DNA from: Microbacterium sp. lyk4-40-TSB-66
GTDB taxonomy: Bacteria; Actinomycetota; Actinomycetes; Actinomycetales; Microbacteriaceae
Assembly: GCF_030209475.1 (NCBI RefSeq)
Contig: NZ_JARVRW010000004.1
Span: forward strand, 186,001-250,000
Direction: 5' to 3'
DNA: 64,000 bases
Positions 17,207 through 25,882 of the stretch are shown one piece after another. Position 1 is the stretch's first letter; every line of letters begins with the position of its first letter. Position numbers and translations under genes: made by a program. The notes beneath the pieces were generated by a model. That model searched no databases. It was not told the origin of the DNA and worked only from the letters and a program-made list of their open reading frames with translations.

Positions 17207-17419
17207 CTACAGAACCTGAGCCTGTTGCGCCAGAGCGTCGTGCGCGTGAGAGCAGTAACCCGGATGACCGGCGTCCCCCGAGACCCGCGCGGTGACGATC
17301 ATCTCGCACCGGGGTTCCGACATCTCGCCACGAGTCCCGTAGGCGCACAGCGTGGGGCGGTCGAGGCGCGCTTGCGCCCACCGCAGTACGCGTCCTATCG
17401 ATGGCTCTCCGATGAGCAT
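17207..17419 (-). CDS. Hypothetical 70-residue Cys/His protein
   Basis: A short open frame with G/C-rich third positions and a good ribosome site (GAGGGG, six bases before the ATG at 17419). The product starts MLIGEPSIGRVLRWAQARLD and contains Cys at 25, 39 and 55 with CSHAHDALAQQAQVL at the end. The ending resembles the YCS..C/H.. half of small zinc-ribbon proteins, but one expected ligand is missing. I do not recognise it. It lies alone and antisense to its neighbours in an otherwise gene-free stretch, so it may be a real small protein or a remnant. Confidence 0.45.
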   Translation of the reverse strand: MLIGEPSIGRVLRWAQARLDRPTLCAYGTRGEMSEPRCEMIVTARVSGDAGHPGYCSHAHDALAQQAQVL

Positions 17420-18205
17420 CGTCGTCCCCTCGCTTCGCTGATGGTGGGTGCCCCCGCCCCGACCACGGACTCCGTCTTCCTCGACGGCGTCTCCCCCCGT
17501 GGGGCGCGGGCACCCGACAACCATGTCTAGCGCGCGCTGCGCCGGCGATCCCGCTGTGGCGACGATGATCCGCAGTGCGCGACTACTGGTTCCGTTACCC
17601 GGTAGTCGCCTCGGCGGCGGAGCGGCATCGGTGAGGAACCGGGAGGGAATTCCCTCACGACCGGGAACCTCGGCACGCGCCGCGGGGAAACAACCTGGTT
17701 TGCCGAGGGGTTGAATTCAGCAGACAGGGCGGGTGAATTGCTTCAGCGACGCACGCGCACCGGAGGAGTTTTCGATACGTTGGCGCAGTCGGCGCACCCG
17801 TCGGGCCGAACGCTCGGTCGATTCCCCAAGAACGTTCTGCGGAAGTCGCAGACGGATCGCCGGGTGTCGCTAATGCACTCGCTTTCACGACGCATTGACC
17901 CGGTTACCGCTATCTTGTGGCCTGCGAGAAGGTGGTGTCAATAGCGTCTCGGGCGTCCTGCCGCGGGAAGAGCACCGATCGCGGGGTGGCACCTCTCCAC
18001 CACACTTACTGGGCGCCCCCAGAACGGCGGGGTCGTTTCGACGGTATTCACCCTCGGTAGGTTCGCGCGACACCTTCGACGGCTCGAATGAGGACCTCCG
18101 TGCGGTCCATTCTTAATCCACCCGTAATGGTGCGGGTATAAGGTCGGTTTTGCTGCGCCGCAGCGGTACTCACATTTGCACCCGCCGCGGGGCGTTAAAG
18201 AAACA
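17420..18205. other. Gene-free stretch upstream of the beta-helix protein
   Basis: About 790 bases with no convincing gene: the open frames here are short and have poor codon usage. G+C is visibly lower than in the neighbours, especially from 17690 to 18200. It contains a perfect 14-bp palindrome, GAGGGAATTCCCTC, at 17643-17656. A possible promoter of the downstream gene is TATAAG (18137-18142) with TTAATC about 18 bases before it. It could hold a long regulatory leader or decayed DNA. Confidence 0.5.
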
Positions 18206-19990
18206 ATGCGCACCCTGAGCTCGAGCCGAAAGCACAATGCGCCCATGGAACTCAACGCCGCCTCCGGTGTTCCGTCCCGTTCGTCCGCCCGCCACCGACG
18301 CACACTGATCCTCACCACCGCCGTCGTCGCTGCCGCGCTCGTCACCGGAAATGCGACGCCCAGCGTCGCCGCCGTCGCCGGGCCCGTCGGACTCCTCCCC
18401 GATAGCGCGCGACCGCAGATCGCCGCAATGCCCGTCCCCGGTCCGCTCGAGGTCGGATTCACCTTCTCGCCGGCGGAGTCGGGCGCCCTGTCGGCCGTCC
18501 GCTTCTACCAGAACGCCCCCAACTCGGGCGTGGTCAGTGCCTCGGTCTGGTCGTCGACGGGGGTGCTCCTGGCCCAGGCGCCGGTCAATCCGGTCGCCGC
18601 GGTCGGTTGGCGAACCGTCCCGATCGCGCTGGATCTCGACGCGGACGTCTCGTACACCGTCAGCGTGCTCGACAACGACGGCCGCATCCCGGCCATCGAG
18701 AACTACTTCGCCGAGGCGAAGACGACCAACGGCATCGTCACGCCCGCGAAGGCCGGCGTGTACAAGGCCGCCGCCGGGTTCCCCACCAACGGGCAGACCT
18801 CGAGCGGCCTCGTCGACATCGCCTTCACCGCCGAGCCCGACCTCGAGTCCGGTTCCGAGTCGCCGGTCGAGCCGACCGAGCCGGAGCCGACCGAGCCCGC
18901 ACCGACGCCGACCCCGGTCGAGCCGGCCGCGCCGGAGCCCGACCCCGCCGGACCCGTCAGCGCCGTCGGCCCCGACGGCACCCACTGGCCCGAGAACACC
19001 CCCCGTGCCGGTGAGGCGCGCGTGGTGAAGGTGAACCCCACCTGGGCCGCGATCTCCGCGGCGATCGCCGCCGAGGCCAAGACCTCGGACGACGTGGTGA
19101 TCTGCGTCTCGCCGGGCACCCTCACGGGCGGTAACGGCTCGGGTTCCAGCGCCAAGGGCGTCCTCCAGGACGTCGGAAACGCCAACCGCGCCTCGCGCAT
19201 CCTCGTGGACGCCTGCGACGGCATCGGCACGGTCAAGACGGCCGGAGACAAGGGCATCGCCTTCGTCGGAGTGCGCGGTGTGTCGATCGTCGGCATCGAC
19301 ATGGGTGACACGTCGGTCATGCTGCGCAACGTCGAGTCGTTCGGCTTCGGGTACACCACGGTCGGCACGCTCCTCGTGACCGCCAACGGCGGCCGCGGCG
19401 TGCGTGATGCAGACGTGGTCGAGGTCGTGGCGGGCACCGAAGCGGTGGCCGGCGCCGGGTACGACCGCATGGAGGTGAAGTCGGCCGACGGCTACAACAT
19501 CGACGGTCTGACGTTCTCGGGCCTGTACGCCGCGCCGCACTACAAGGCTCGCGGCTCGAACGCCCACACGGACACGATCCAGTTCGTGACGACTTCGGGC
19601 AAGGGCACGATGACCGACATCGTCATCGAGGACTCCGCCGTCTTCGCATCGTCCAACCAGGGCATCATCGCGGGGAGCAACAACGGCGGCGAGATCCGCA
19701 ACACCCTCGTGGTCGGCGGCAAGACCAGCCAGCAGCGCTACCCCGTCTACGAGGGCGGTCAGCCCGTGCTCGCGGCGAACTCCCTGCACGGAACCTGGTC
19801 CGACCTCGCGATGGACACCTCCACCGTCGCCGGCAGTGTCTCTCCGTCGTACTCGTTCTCCGAGGTCGAGGCCTCGGAGAGCACGAAGGGCGATCGTGGG
19901 TTCAGCAAGCTCGAGCCCATGACGCTCGACGACCTCGACGAGATCGCCCCGGTCCCCACGGCCGAGCGACTGGCCGCGATCTGGGGCTGA
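18206..19990 (+). CDS. Large secreted DUF4082 / beta-helix protein
   Basis: A 594-residue exported protein. After the signal peptide (RRTLILTTAVVAAALVTG, cleavage near SVAA) comes a DUF4082-type domain at about residues 55-205 (VGFTFSPAESGALSAVRFYQ ... GWRTVPIALDLDADVSYTVS), then a Pro/Glu/Thr linker (EPTEPEPTEPAPTPTPVEP), then a right-handed beta-helix region from about 260 to 560 of the pectate-lyase-like kind (GVSIVGIDMG, NIDGLTFSGLYA, DIVIEDSAVFASSNQG). No wall anchor is seen. It probably binds or cleaves a polysaccharide, but no catalytic set is identified. Start is uncertain: ATG at 18206 or ATG at 18245, and neither has a ribosome site. Confidence 0.85.
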   Translation: MRTLSSSRKHNAPMELNAASGVPSRSSARHRRTLILTTAVVAAALVTGNATPSVAAVAGPVGLLPDSARPQIAAMPVPGPLEVGFTFSPAESGALSAVRFYQNAPNSGVVSASVWSSTGVLLAQAPVNPVAAVGWRTVPIALDLDADVSYTVSVLDNDGRIPAIENYFAEAKTTNGIVTPAKAGVYKAAAGFPTNGQTSSGLVDIAFTAEPDLESGSESPVEPTEPEPTEPAPTPTPVEPAAPEPDPAGPVSAVGPDGTHWPENTPRAGEARVVKVNPTWAAISAAIAAEAKTSDDVVICVSPGTLTGGNGSGSSAKGVLQDVGNANRASRILVDACDGIGTVKTAGDKGIAFVGVRGVSIVGIDMGDTSVMLRNVESFGFGYTTVGTLLVTANGGRGVRDADVVEVVAGTEAVAGAGYDRMEVKSADGYNIDGLTFSGLYAAPHYKARGSNAHTDTIQFVTTSGKGTMTDIVIEDSAVFASSNQGIIAGSNNGGEIRNTLVVGGKTSQQRYPVYEGGQPVLAANSLHGTWSDLAMDTSTVAGSVSPSYSFSEVEASESTKGDRGFSKLEPMTLDDLDEIAPVPTAERLAAIWG

Positions 19991-20001
19991 CGCTCCGACG
20001 A

Positions 20002-20061
20002 TGAGGCGCCGGATGCCGCGCCCGATCGGTCTCCGATCGCGTGTCGACATCCGGCGCCTCA
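20002..20061. terminator. Bidirectional terminator
   Basis: TGAGGCGCCGGATG (20002-20015) pairs perfectly over 14 bp with CATCCGGCGCCTCA (20048-20061); the loop has a further CGATCGG/CCGATCG stem. It sits between the convergent beta-helix gene and the MFS gene. Confidence 0.85.
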
Positions 20062-20084
20062 CCAGCGGCTCCGTGACTACCGCG

Positions 20085-21314
20085 TCATGCGGCGTCGCCC
20101 ACCAGCACCGCGGCGCCCTCGTCGGCGGCATCCGGGTGCGCTCCGTCGATGTGGGCGAGCAGACGGCGTCCGAACAGGATGCACAGGCTCGCGATCACGA
20201 CCGATGCGGCCGCCATGATGTACGGAACGCCCGCGTTGAAGGCGTGCCACAGGAGGGCTGCGAGCGGGGGAGCGACGGCGCCGCCGAGGAACCGCACGGC
20301 GGAGTACGCCGACGATGCCACCGAACGCGGCAGGTCGGTCGCCTCCATGACCGCCTCGGTGAGTGCGGTGTTGATCACGCCGAGCACGAGCCCGCCGACC
20401 ACGATGCAGGCGACCAGCGCGGCGGCCGACGACACGACGAACGCGGCGACGACGAGATCGACCGCGAGCAGCGGCAGGGCGATCAGCAGGACCGTCGTCA
20501 AGCGCAGACGCCGTAGCAGCAACGGCGCGACCCAGACGCTGGTGATCGCCAGGCCCAGACCCCACCCGAAGAACGTCAGCCCGATGCCCATCGCCCCGAA
20601 GCCGAGCGGGAAGGGCGAGAAGGCCAGCAGCGTGAAGAAGCCGATGTTGTAGAACAGCGCCGTCGCGGCGAGGATCGCCAGCGCGGGCCGACCCAGGGCG
20701 TGGAACGGTGCGCTGAACGCCAGTGGCGTGCGCTCGGGAGTGGGCCCGCGCAGCAACAGCATGACGGCGACGAACGCGATGGCCATGAGTGCGACGACAC
20801 CGAAGAACGGTCCTCGCCAGCTGATCTCGCCCAGGATGCCGCCCAGCAGGGGTCCCACCGCGATGCCGAGACCGAGAGCCGCTTCGTACAGGATGATCGC
20901 CGCGGAGCTGCCCCCCGACGCCGCCCCGACGATCGTCGCGAGCGCCGTGGAGATGAACAGCGCATTGCCGAGTCCCCACCCGGCGCGGAAGCCGATGATG
21001 GCGTCGACGCTGCCGCTGAGGGCGCACAGGAGCGCGAACACCACGATGAGAGCGAGCCCCACCAGGAGCGTGGCCTTCGCCCCGATCCGGCTCGAGATCC
21101 AGCTCGTCACGAGCATCGCGAGACCCGTGACCACGAGGTAGCTCGTGAACAGCAGCTCGGTCTCGACAGGGGTCGCCTGCAGTGATTCGGCGATCGCGGG
21201 GAGGATGGGGTCGACGAGCCCGATGCCCATGAACGCCACCACGCAGGCGAACGCGACGGCCCACACCTGTGCGGGCTGCTTCCAGATGCGGGGTGCTGCG
21301 GTGTCGGCGGTCAC
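20085..21314 (-). CDS. MFS transporter of a marR-linked pair
   Basis: A 409-residue 12-helix major facilitator, probably a multidrug or metabolite exporter. Motifs seen are the helix 1 sequence GIGLVDPILPAIAESL, motif A-like ISSRIGAKATLLVG after helix 2, and GPLLGGILGEISWRGPFFGV in helix 5 (motif C-like, typical of antiporters). The GTG at 21314 overlaps the stop of the upstream marR gene by 4 bases (GTGA), so it is coupled to its regulator. The substrate is unknown. Confidence 0.88.
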   Translation of the reverse strand: MTADTAAPRIWKQPAQVWAVAFACVVAFMGIGLVDPILPAIAESLQATPVETELLFTSYLVVTGLAMLVTSWISSRIGAKATLLVGLALIVVFALLCALSGSVDAIIGFRAGWGLGNALFISTALATIVGAASGGSSAAIILYEAALGLGIAVGPLLGGILGEISWRGPFFGVVALMAIAFVAVMLLLRGPTPERTPLAFSAPFHALGRPALAILAATALFYNIGFFTLLAFSPFPLGFGAMGIGLTFFGWGLGLAITSVWVAPLLLRRLRLTTVLLIALPLLAVDLVVAAFVVSSAAALVACIVVGGLVLGVINTALTEAVMEATDLPRSVASSAYSAVRFLGGAVAPPLAALLWHAFNAGVPYIMAAASVVIASLCILFGRRLLAHIDGAHPDAADEGAAVLVGDAA

Positions 21315-21787
21315 CGGACGACCTCCTTCAGTTCGTGGGTCTCGTGTTCGCGGGTGAGGGGTGCGGCGGGCGCGAGGCCCACGCGCAGTGAGAGGGCCGA
21401 GGCGGCCGCGCCGACGGCATCCCATTCCGCCTTCGACAGGTCGGCGACGTGCGGCGCGAGTGCGGCGCGGAACTGCTCGAACCATCCGGCGAGGGCGTCC
21501 AGGCCCCGCCCGGTCGCGCGGATCACGCTGACCCGGGAGTCGGTGGGGTCGGCGGCGCGCTCGACGAGGCCCGCGGCCTCCATCTGGCGTACGAGCCGCG
21601 TCATGCCGGGCTGGGTCACCCGGCTCAGCGTGGCGAGGTCGCCGAGGCGCTGCGGGCCGTGATCGCGCAGGAGCGTCAGCGTGCGCCACTGCGCCGCCGA
21701 GGCGTCGTTCTGGGTGTCGAGGGCCGCGATGCGCGTGAGGGCGTGCACCGCGAGCAGGAGTCTCTGCAGGTCGTCGTCGCGGGTCAT
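21311..21787 (-). CDS. MarR family transcriptional regulator
   Basis: A 158-residue winged-helix repressor. The DNA-binding region runs through GPQRLGDLATLSRVTQPGMT (recognition helix, about residues 44-63) and the wing DSRVSVIRATGRG. MarR proteins are dimers released from DNA by phenolic or other small ligands; the coupled exporter downstream suggests a ligand-induced efflux unit. A near-perfect palindrome ends ten bases before the ATG, and a candidate -10 (TATGCT on this strand, 21794-21799) sits six bases from it, so binding there should repress its own operon. Confidence 0.9.
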   Translation of the reverse strand: MTRDDDLQRLLLAVHALTRIAALDTQNDASAAQWRTLTLLRDHGPQRLGDLATLSRVTQPGMTRLVRQMEAAGLVERAADPTDSRVSVIRATGRGLDALAGWFEQFRAALAPHVADLSKAEWDAVGAAASALSLRVGLAPAAPLTREHETHELKEVVR

Positions 21788-21796
21788 GAGAAAAGC

Positions 21797-21822
21797 ATAC
21801 CGCAGGTATATACCTAAGGTAT
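21797..21822. promoter_or_regulatory. MarR operator (26-bp palindrome)
   Basis: The site reads ATACC-3-GGTATATACC-3-GGTAT, symmetric about 21809.5; only the two 3-base spacers break symmetry. It overlaps the candidate -10 element of the marR-MFS operon and ends ten bases from the marR start codon. Confidence 0.8.
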
Positions 21823-21836
21823 CGAAACAGGCGATG

Positions 21837-22637
21837 TCACGGCCGCGCGGCGATCCGCATCGACAACTGATGCGCGTGCGCGAGGAGGACGCGCCCCAGC
21901 TCGGCGAGCCGCTCGCCGCCGAAACGGAACTCGACTCCCGTCAGACTCAACGCCCACTGCGGATCGCCGGAGCGCGTGAACACCGCCGCGCCCAGGCCCC
22001 AGCTGCCTTCGACGATGAGCCCCGGATTGACCGCATACCCGCGGGCCTTCGTATCGGCGATGCGCGTGCGCAGGCGTCCGGGGGAGTGCGACGCCCCCCA
22101 TCGCTCCGCCAATTCCGGATGCCGTTCCAGATACGCGTCCACATCCTGGGGCGGGAGGAACGCGAGGATCGCCAACCCCGCCGATGCGACGCCGAGCGGG
22201 AACCGCACCCCCTCCGACAGGACGAAGGAGCGGATGGGGAAGCTCCCGTCCTCGCGCACCAGGCAGACGGTCTCGTCGCCGCGCCGCACCGAGAGGAAGG
22301 CGCTCTCCTCCGTCCGCACGGCGAGCGAGCGCACGATGTCGCGCGCGGTGGCGGTGACGTCGAATCGGGATGCCGCGACGCTCCCCATGAGATACAGCTC
22401 CGGACCCGGCAGCCACCGTCCGGAGGCATCGTCGCGGTCGACGAGTCCCTCCGCGCGCAGCGCGGTGAGCAGGCGGTGAACCGTGGGGCGGGTCAGATCG
22501 GCGTCGCGCGCGAGATCGCCCACGCTCGCGCCGGCGTCGCCCGCGGCGGTGACCAAGCGCAGCAGGTGAGCCGCTCGGGCGATGACCTGGGCGCCGGGGA
22601 CGCCGGCACGCGGGGTCGATCCGGATGAGCTGTCCAC
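21837..22637 (-). CDS. IclR family transcriptional regulator
   Basis: A 266-residue regulator with an N-terminal winged helix (AGASVGDLARDADLTRPTVHR, recognition helix about residues 40-60, given by position) and the IclR ligand-binding domain (residues about 85-260; FPLGVASAGLAILAFLP). IclR proteins commonly control aromatic or short-chain acid catabolism, and this one is divergent from a CoA-transferase/thiolase operon, suggesting a PcaR-like role. The GTG at 22637 is the only start that gives a normal-length protein; the frame runs open upstream as a shadow of the CoA-transferase. Its start codon lies inside a palindrome, suggesting autoregulation. Confidence 0.9.
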   Translation of the reverse strand: MDSSSGSTPRAGVPGAQVIARAAHLLRLVTAAGDAGASVGDLARDADLTRPTVHRLLTALRAEGLVDRDDASGRWLPGPELYLMGSVAASRFDVTATARDIVRSLAVRTEESAFLSVRRGDETVCLVREDGSFPIRSFVLSEGVRFPLGVASAGLAILAFLPPQDVDAYLERHPELAERWGASHSPGRLRTRIADTKARGYAVNPGLIVEGSWGLGAAVFTRSGDPQWALSLTGVEFRFGGERLAELGRVLLAHAHQLSMRIAARP

Positions 22638-22670
22638 GATGTGGACGCTACAAGCCGTGACATCCACATC
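22632..22670. promoter_or_regulatory. Divergent IclR operator region
   Basis: GTCCAC-GAT-GTGGAC (22632-22646) is a perfect inverted repeat covering the iclR start codon. In addition GATGTGGA (22638-22645) is mirrored by TCCACATC (22663-22670). Both lie between the iclR start and the CoA-transferase start at 22741. Confidence 0.65.
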
Positions 22671-22740
22671 GCAAGACGAGGCTGCGTGCGCTCGCACGAG
22701 ACGCCGCAGCATGGGATCACCGCTGTTCGAAGGAGTGCGC

Positions 22741-23514
22741 GTGATCGACAAGACCTGGCCGTCGGCGGCCGACGCCGTCGCCGACATCCCCGACGGAGCC
22801 TCGCTCGCCGTGGGAGGCTTCGGCCTCTCCGGAAATCCCATCGCCCTCATCGAGGCGCTGCTCGCACAGGGCACGCGCGATCTCTCCGTCGTGTCCAACA
22901 ACTGCGGGGTCGACGACTGGGGGCTCGGGATCCTTCTCGGGGCCGGCCGCATCCGCAAGATGACCTCCTCGTACGTCGGCGAGAACAAGGAGTTCGAGCG
23001 ACAGTTCCTCTCGGGCGAACTCGAGCTCGAGCTCACCCCGCAGGGCACGCTGGCCGAGAAGCTGCGCGCGGGCGGCGCGGGCATCGCCGCGTTCTACACG
23101 CAGACCGGCGTGGGCACGCAGGTCGCCGAGGGGGGACTGCCCCGCCGATACGACGGCAATGGAGGTGTCGCCGTGGCGTCGCCCGCGAAAGACGTCCGGA
23201 GCTTCGACGTACGGGGTGAGCCCCGCGAGTTCGTCTTGGAAGAGGCGATCACCACGGACTTCGCCCTCGTGCACGCCTGGAAGGGCGACCGCCACGGCAA
23301 TCTCGTCTTCCGCAAGGCCGCCCGCAGCTTCAATCCGCTCGCGGCGATGGCGGGTCGCACCTGCATCGTGCAGGTCGAGCACCTCGTCGAGCCGGGTGAT
23401 ATCGATCCGGATGCCGTTCACCTGCCGGGAGTCTTCGTGCACCGCATGGTCGAGGTCGGCCCCGACATCCCCAAGCGCATCGAGAAGCGCACCGTGAGTG
23501 AGGAGACCCGCTGA
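22741..23514 (+). CDS. 3-oxoacid CoA-transferase, subunit A
   Basis: A 257-residue alpha subunit that binds CoA in a transferase moving CoA from succinyl-CoA (or another acyl-CoA) to a 3-oxoacid such as 3-oxoadipate or acetoacetate. Family marks are [20 protein letters not shown], the [11 protein letters not shown] segment and [16 protein letters not shown]. The GTG at 22741 is chosen because GAAGGAG sits five bases upstream; an ATG at 22711 would add ten residues. It is cotranscribed with the B subunit (stop and start share one base) and the thiolase. The substrate could be 3-oxoadipate (pcaIJF) or acetoacetate (scoAB), and the sequence does not decide. Confidence 0.92.
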   Translation: MIDKTWPSAADAVADIPDGASLAVGGFGLSGNPIALIEALLAQGTRDLSVVSNNCGVDDWGLGILLGAGRIRKMTSSYVGENKEFERQFLSGELELELTPQGTLAEKLRAGGAGIAAFYTQTGVGTQVAEGGLPRRYDGNGGVAVASPAKDVRSFDVRGEPREFVLEEAITTDFALVHAWKGDRHGNLVFRKAARSFNPLAAMAGRTCIVQVEHLVEPGDIDPDAVHLPGVFVHRMVEVGPDIPKRIEKRTVSEETR

Positions 23515-24170
23515 TGGTTCTGTCCCGCACCGAGATGGCCGCCCGCGCCGCACGTGAGCTCGCCGACGGCTCCTACGTCAACCTCGGCATCGGCCTGCCC
23601 ACCCTCGTCCCGAACCACGTGCCGGACGGCGTGACCGTCGTCCTCCAGTCCGAGAACGGCATCCTCGGCGTCGGTCCCTACCCGTCCGACGACGCGGTGG
23701 ACGCCGATCTCATCAACGCCGGCAAAGAGACCGTGACGACCCTTCCCGGGGCCGCCTTCTTCGATTCGGCGCTGAGCTTCGGGATGATCCGCGGCGGCAA
23801 GATCGACGCCGCCATCCTCGGGGCGATGCAGGTGTCGGCATCCGGAGACCTGGCCAACTGGATGATCCCGGGGAAGATGGTCAAAGGTCCCGGCGGCGCG
23901 ATGGACCTCGTGCACGGCGCCGCCCGCGTGGTCGTGCTCATGGAGCACGTCGCCAGAGACGGCTCGCCCAAGATCGTCGACCGGTGCTCGCTGCCGCTCA
24001 CCGGACGCGGAGTGGTCGATCGCATCATCACCGACCTCGCCGTCATCGACGTGACGGAGGATGGACTCGTGCTCGTCGAGCTCGCCCCGGGCGTCGGCGT
24101 CGACGAGGTGCGGGATGCCACCGAGCCCCCGCTGACCGTGAGACTCACCGAGGAGATCGAGAACGCATGA
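23514..24170 (+). CDS. 3-oxoacid CoA-transferase, subunit B
   Basis: A 218-residue beta subunit carrying the catalytic glutamate in SENGILG (Glu47), which forms the glutamyl-CoA thioester intermediate. [13 protein letters not shown] and [19 protein letters not shown] are family signatures. Its ATG shares one base with the stop of subunit A (TGATG), and its stop overlaps the thiolase ATG (ATGA), so the three are tightly coupled. Confidence 0.93.
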   Translation: MVLSRTEMAARAARELADGSYVNLGIGLPTLVPNHVPDGVTVVLQSENGILGVGPYPSDDAVDADLINAGKETVTTLPGAAFFDSALSFGMIRGGKIDAAILGAMQVSASGDLANWMIPGKMVKGPGGAMDLVHGAARVVVLMEHVARDGSPKIVDRCSLPLTGRGVVDRIITDLAVIDVTEDGLVLVELAPGVGVDEVRDATEPPLTVRLTEEIENA

Positions 24171-25354
24171 GCGCCGAGAAAGACATCGTCATCGTGGCCG
24201 CCGCCCGCACACCGCAGGGCCGGCTCAAGGGGCAGCTCGCCCCGCTCACCGCGGTGCAGCTCGGCGCGGTCGCCATCCGCGGGGCACTCGAGCGTGGCGG
24301 CATCCCCGCCGATGCCGTCGACGCCGTACTCGTGGGTCAGGTGCTTCAGGCGGGAGCCGGGCAAAACGCCGCGCGCCAGGCCGCGATCGAGGCGGGCATC
24401 GGCTGGGAGGTGCACAGCGCCACCATCAACAAGGTCTGCCTGTCGGGACTCACCGCCGTCATCGATGCGGCGCGCATGCTGCGCCTCGGCGATGCGACGG
24501 TGGTCGTCGCAGCCGGCATGGAATCCATGACCCGCGCCCCGCACCTGCTCATGAATTCGCGCGAGGGTTACGCCTACGGCTCCATCGAGGTCATCGACCA
24601 CATGGCCTTCGACGGATTGACCGACGCCTACGACCGCGAGAGCATGGGCGCCTCGACCGAGCGCGCGAACGCCCGGTACGAGGTCACCCGGGAAGCCCAG
24701 GATGCCGTCGCCGCCCGCTCGCACCAGCGTGCCGCGGCGGCGCAGGCCGCCGGGGTGTTCGACGCCGAGATCGTGCCGGTGTCGATCCCGCAACGCAAGG
24801 GTGATCCCGTCTCCGTCACCGCTGACGAGGGCATTCGTCCCGACACCACGGTGGAGACACTCGCGAAGCTCCGCCCGGCCTTCGCCGCGGACGGTTCGAT
24901 CACCGCGGGGAACGCCTCGCAGATCTCCGACGGTGCCTCCGCCGTGGTCGTCACGACCCGTGCCGTCGCACAGGAGCACGGCTGGGACGTGCTCGCTGTG
25001 GTCGGAGCCTCGGGTCAGGTCGCCGGACCCGACAACTCCCTGCACGCCCAGCCTGCGCGTGCGATCGAGAAGGCGCTCGAGAAGCAGGGGATCGCCGCAT
25101 CCGACCTCGACATCGTCGAGATCAACGAGGCCTTCGGCGCGGTGGTCGCGCGGTCGCAGTCCGAGCTCGGCCTCTCCGACGCCGTCGTCAACCCGCACGG
25201 CGGCGGCATCGCTATCGGCCACCCCATCGGAGCTTCCGGCAACCGGCTCGTCGTGCATGCGGTTCACGAACTCGTCCGCCGGGGCGGCGGCACGGCGGCG
25301 GTGGCGCTGTGCGGCGGAGGCGGTCAGGGCGACGCGCTGATCCTCACCCGCTAG
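24167..25354 (+). CDS. Acetyl-CoA acyltransferase (thiolase)
   Basis: A 395-residue thiolase that cleaves a 3-oxoacyl-CoA with CoA to acetyl-CoA plus a shorter acyl-CoA. The nucleophile is Cys91 (INKVCLSGL), with His352 ([11 protein letters not shown]) and Cys382 ([10 protein letters not shown]) completing the active site. Downstream of the CoA-transferase it would finish 3-oxoadipate (PcaF) or acetoacetate (AtoB) degradation. GC-rich codons match the neighbours, and a perfect hairpin follows the stop. Confidence 0.95.
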   Translation: MSAEKDIVIVAAARTPQGRLKGQLAPLTAVQLGAVAIRGALERGGIPADAVDAVLVGQVLQAGAGQNAARQAAIEAGIGWEVHSATINKVCLSGLTAVIDAARMLRLGDATVVVAAGMESMTRAPHLLMNSREGYAYGSIEVIDHMAFDGLTDAYDRESMGASTERANARYEVTREAQDAVAARSHQRAAAAQAAGVFDAEIVPVSIPQRKGDPVSVTADEGIRPDTTVETLAKLRPAFAADGSITAGNASQISDGASAVVVTTRAVAQEHGWDVLAVVGASGQVAGPDNSLHAQPARAIEKALEKQGIAASDLDIVEINEAFGAVVARSQSELGLSDAVVNPHGGGIAIGHPIGASGNRLVVHAVHELVRRGGGTAAVALCGGGGQGDALILTR

Positions 25355-25371
25355 AGCCGGCCCCGGAAAGA

Positions 25372-25403
25372 CGGATGCCGCGACCTCGGGGTCGCGGCAT
25401 CCG
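25372..25403. terminator. Bidirectional terminator built from an inverted GGATGCC pair
   Basis: CGGATGCCGCGACC (25372-25385) pairs perfectly over 14 bp with GGTCGCGGCATCCG (25390-25403) around TCGG. It lies between the convergent thiolase and the small membrane gene. Confidence 0.88.
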
Positions 25404-25426
25404 ATGACGTCCGGTGGGGGAGGGGC

Positions 25427-25681
25427 TCAGCGCCCGAGGCGCTTCTTCAGCAGCTTGCCCTGCTTCTTCTGGACGGGGGAGTCGCCCGCGATCACCCGTC
25501 CGCGGCGGGCGCGACGCGTGTCGACGACGGCGCCGACGGCGAGAGCGAGGGTGATCCCCCAGCTCAGCCACGCCAGGGCGGTCCGCCAGGTGAACGGCTC
25601 GTCGTTCTTGAGTCCGCGCAGGAGCGTGACGCCGCCGGTGATGGCGCTGAGGAGACCGGTTCCGAAGATGTACTGCCGCAT
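25427..25681 (-). CDS. Small two-helix membrane protein
   Basis: An 84-residue protein with two hydrophobic segments (YIFGTGLLSAITGGVTLL and TALAWLSWGITLALAVGAVV) and a basic C-terminus (VQKKQGKLLKKRLGR), so both ends are probably cytoplasmic. No family is recognised. ATG at 25681. Confidence 0.65.
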   Translation of the reverse strand: MRQYIFGTGLLSAITGGVTLLRGLKNDEPFTWRTALAWLSWGITLALAVGAVVDTRRARRGRVIAGDSPVQKKQGKLLKKRLGR

Positions 25682-25882
25682 GCGCCCAACCTACCGATGC
25701 GCGGTCGATCGTCGCCGCCTCCTTGACACCTGCCCGCTGCCGTCTCGACGAACGCGACAGGCGACGCGACACGGCTCATCGAGGCGTGTCGGCCGGGGTC
25801 GAGCGTTCCTCGCGCCGGAGTCCAGCCCCCGAACCCGGATCGGGCCCGCTGTTAGCCTGAGGACGATCCCCGAGGAGGACCT

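Noticed and set aside
17711..17944. 77-codon frames on both strands in the gene-free stretch
   Set aside because: Codon third positions are not GC-rich as in real genes here, there is no ribosome site, and the products have no recognisable features.
18170..20131. A 653-codon open frame on the minus strand across the beta-helix gene
   Set aside because: It is the antisense shadow of a clear plus-strand secreted protein; the translation is Arg/Gly/Asp-rich with no family match and no start signal.
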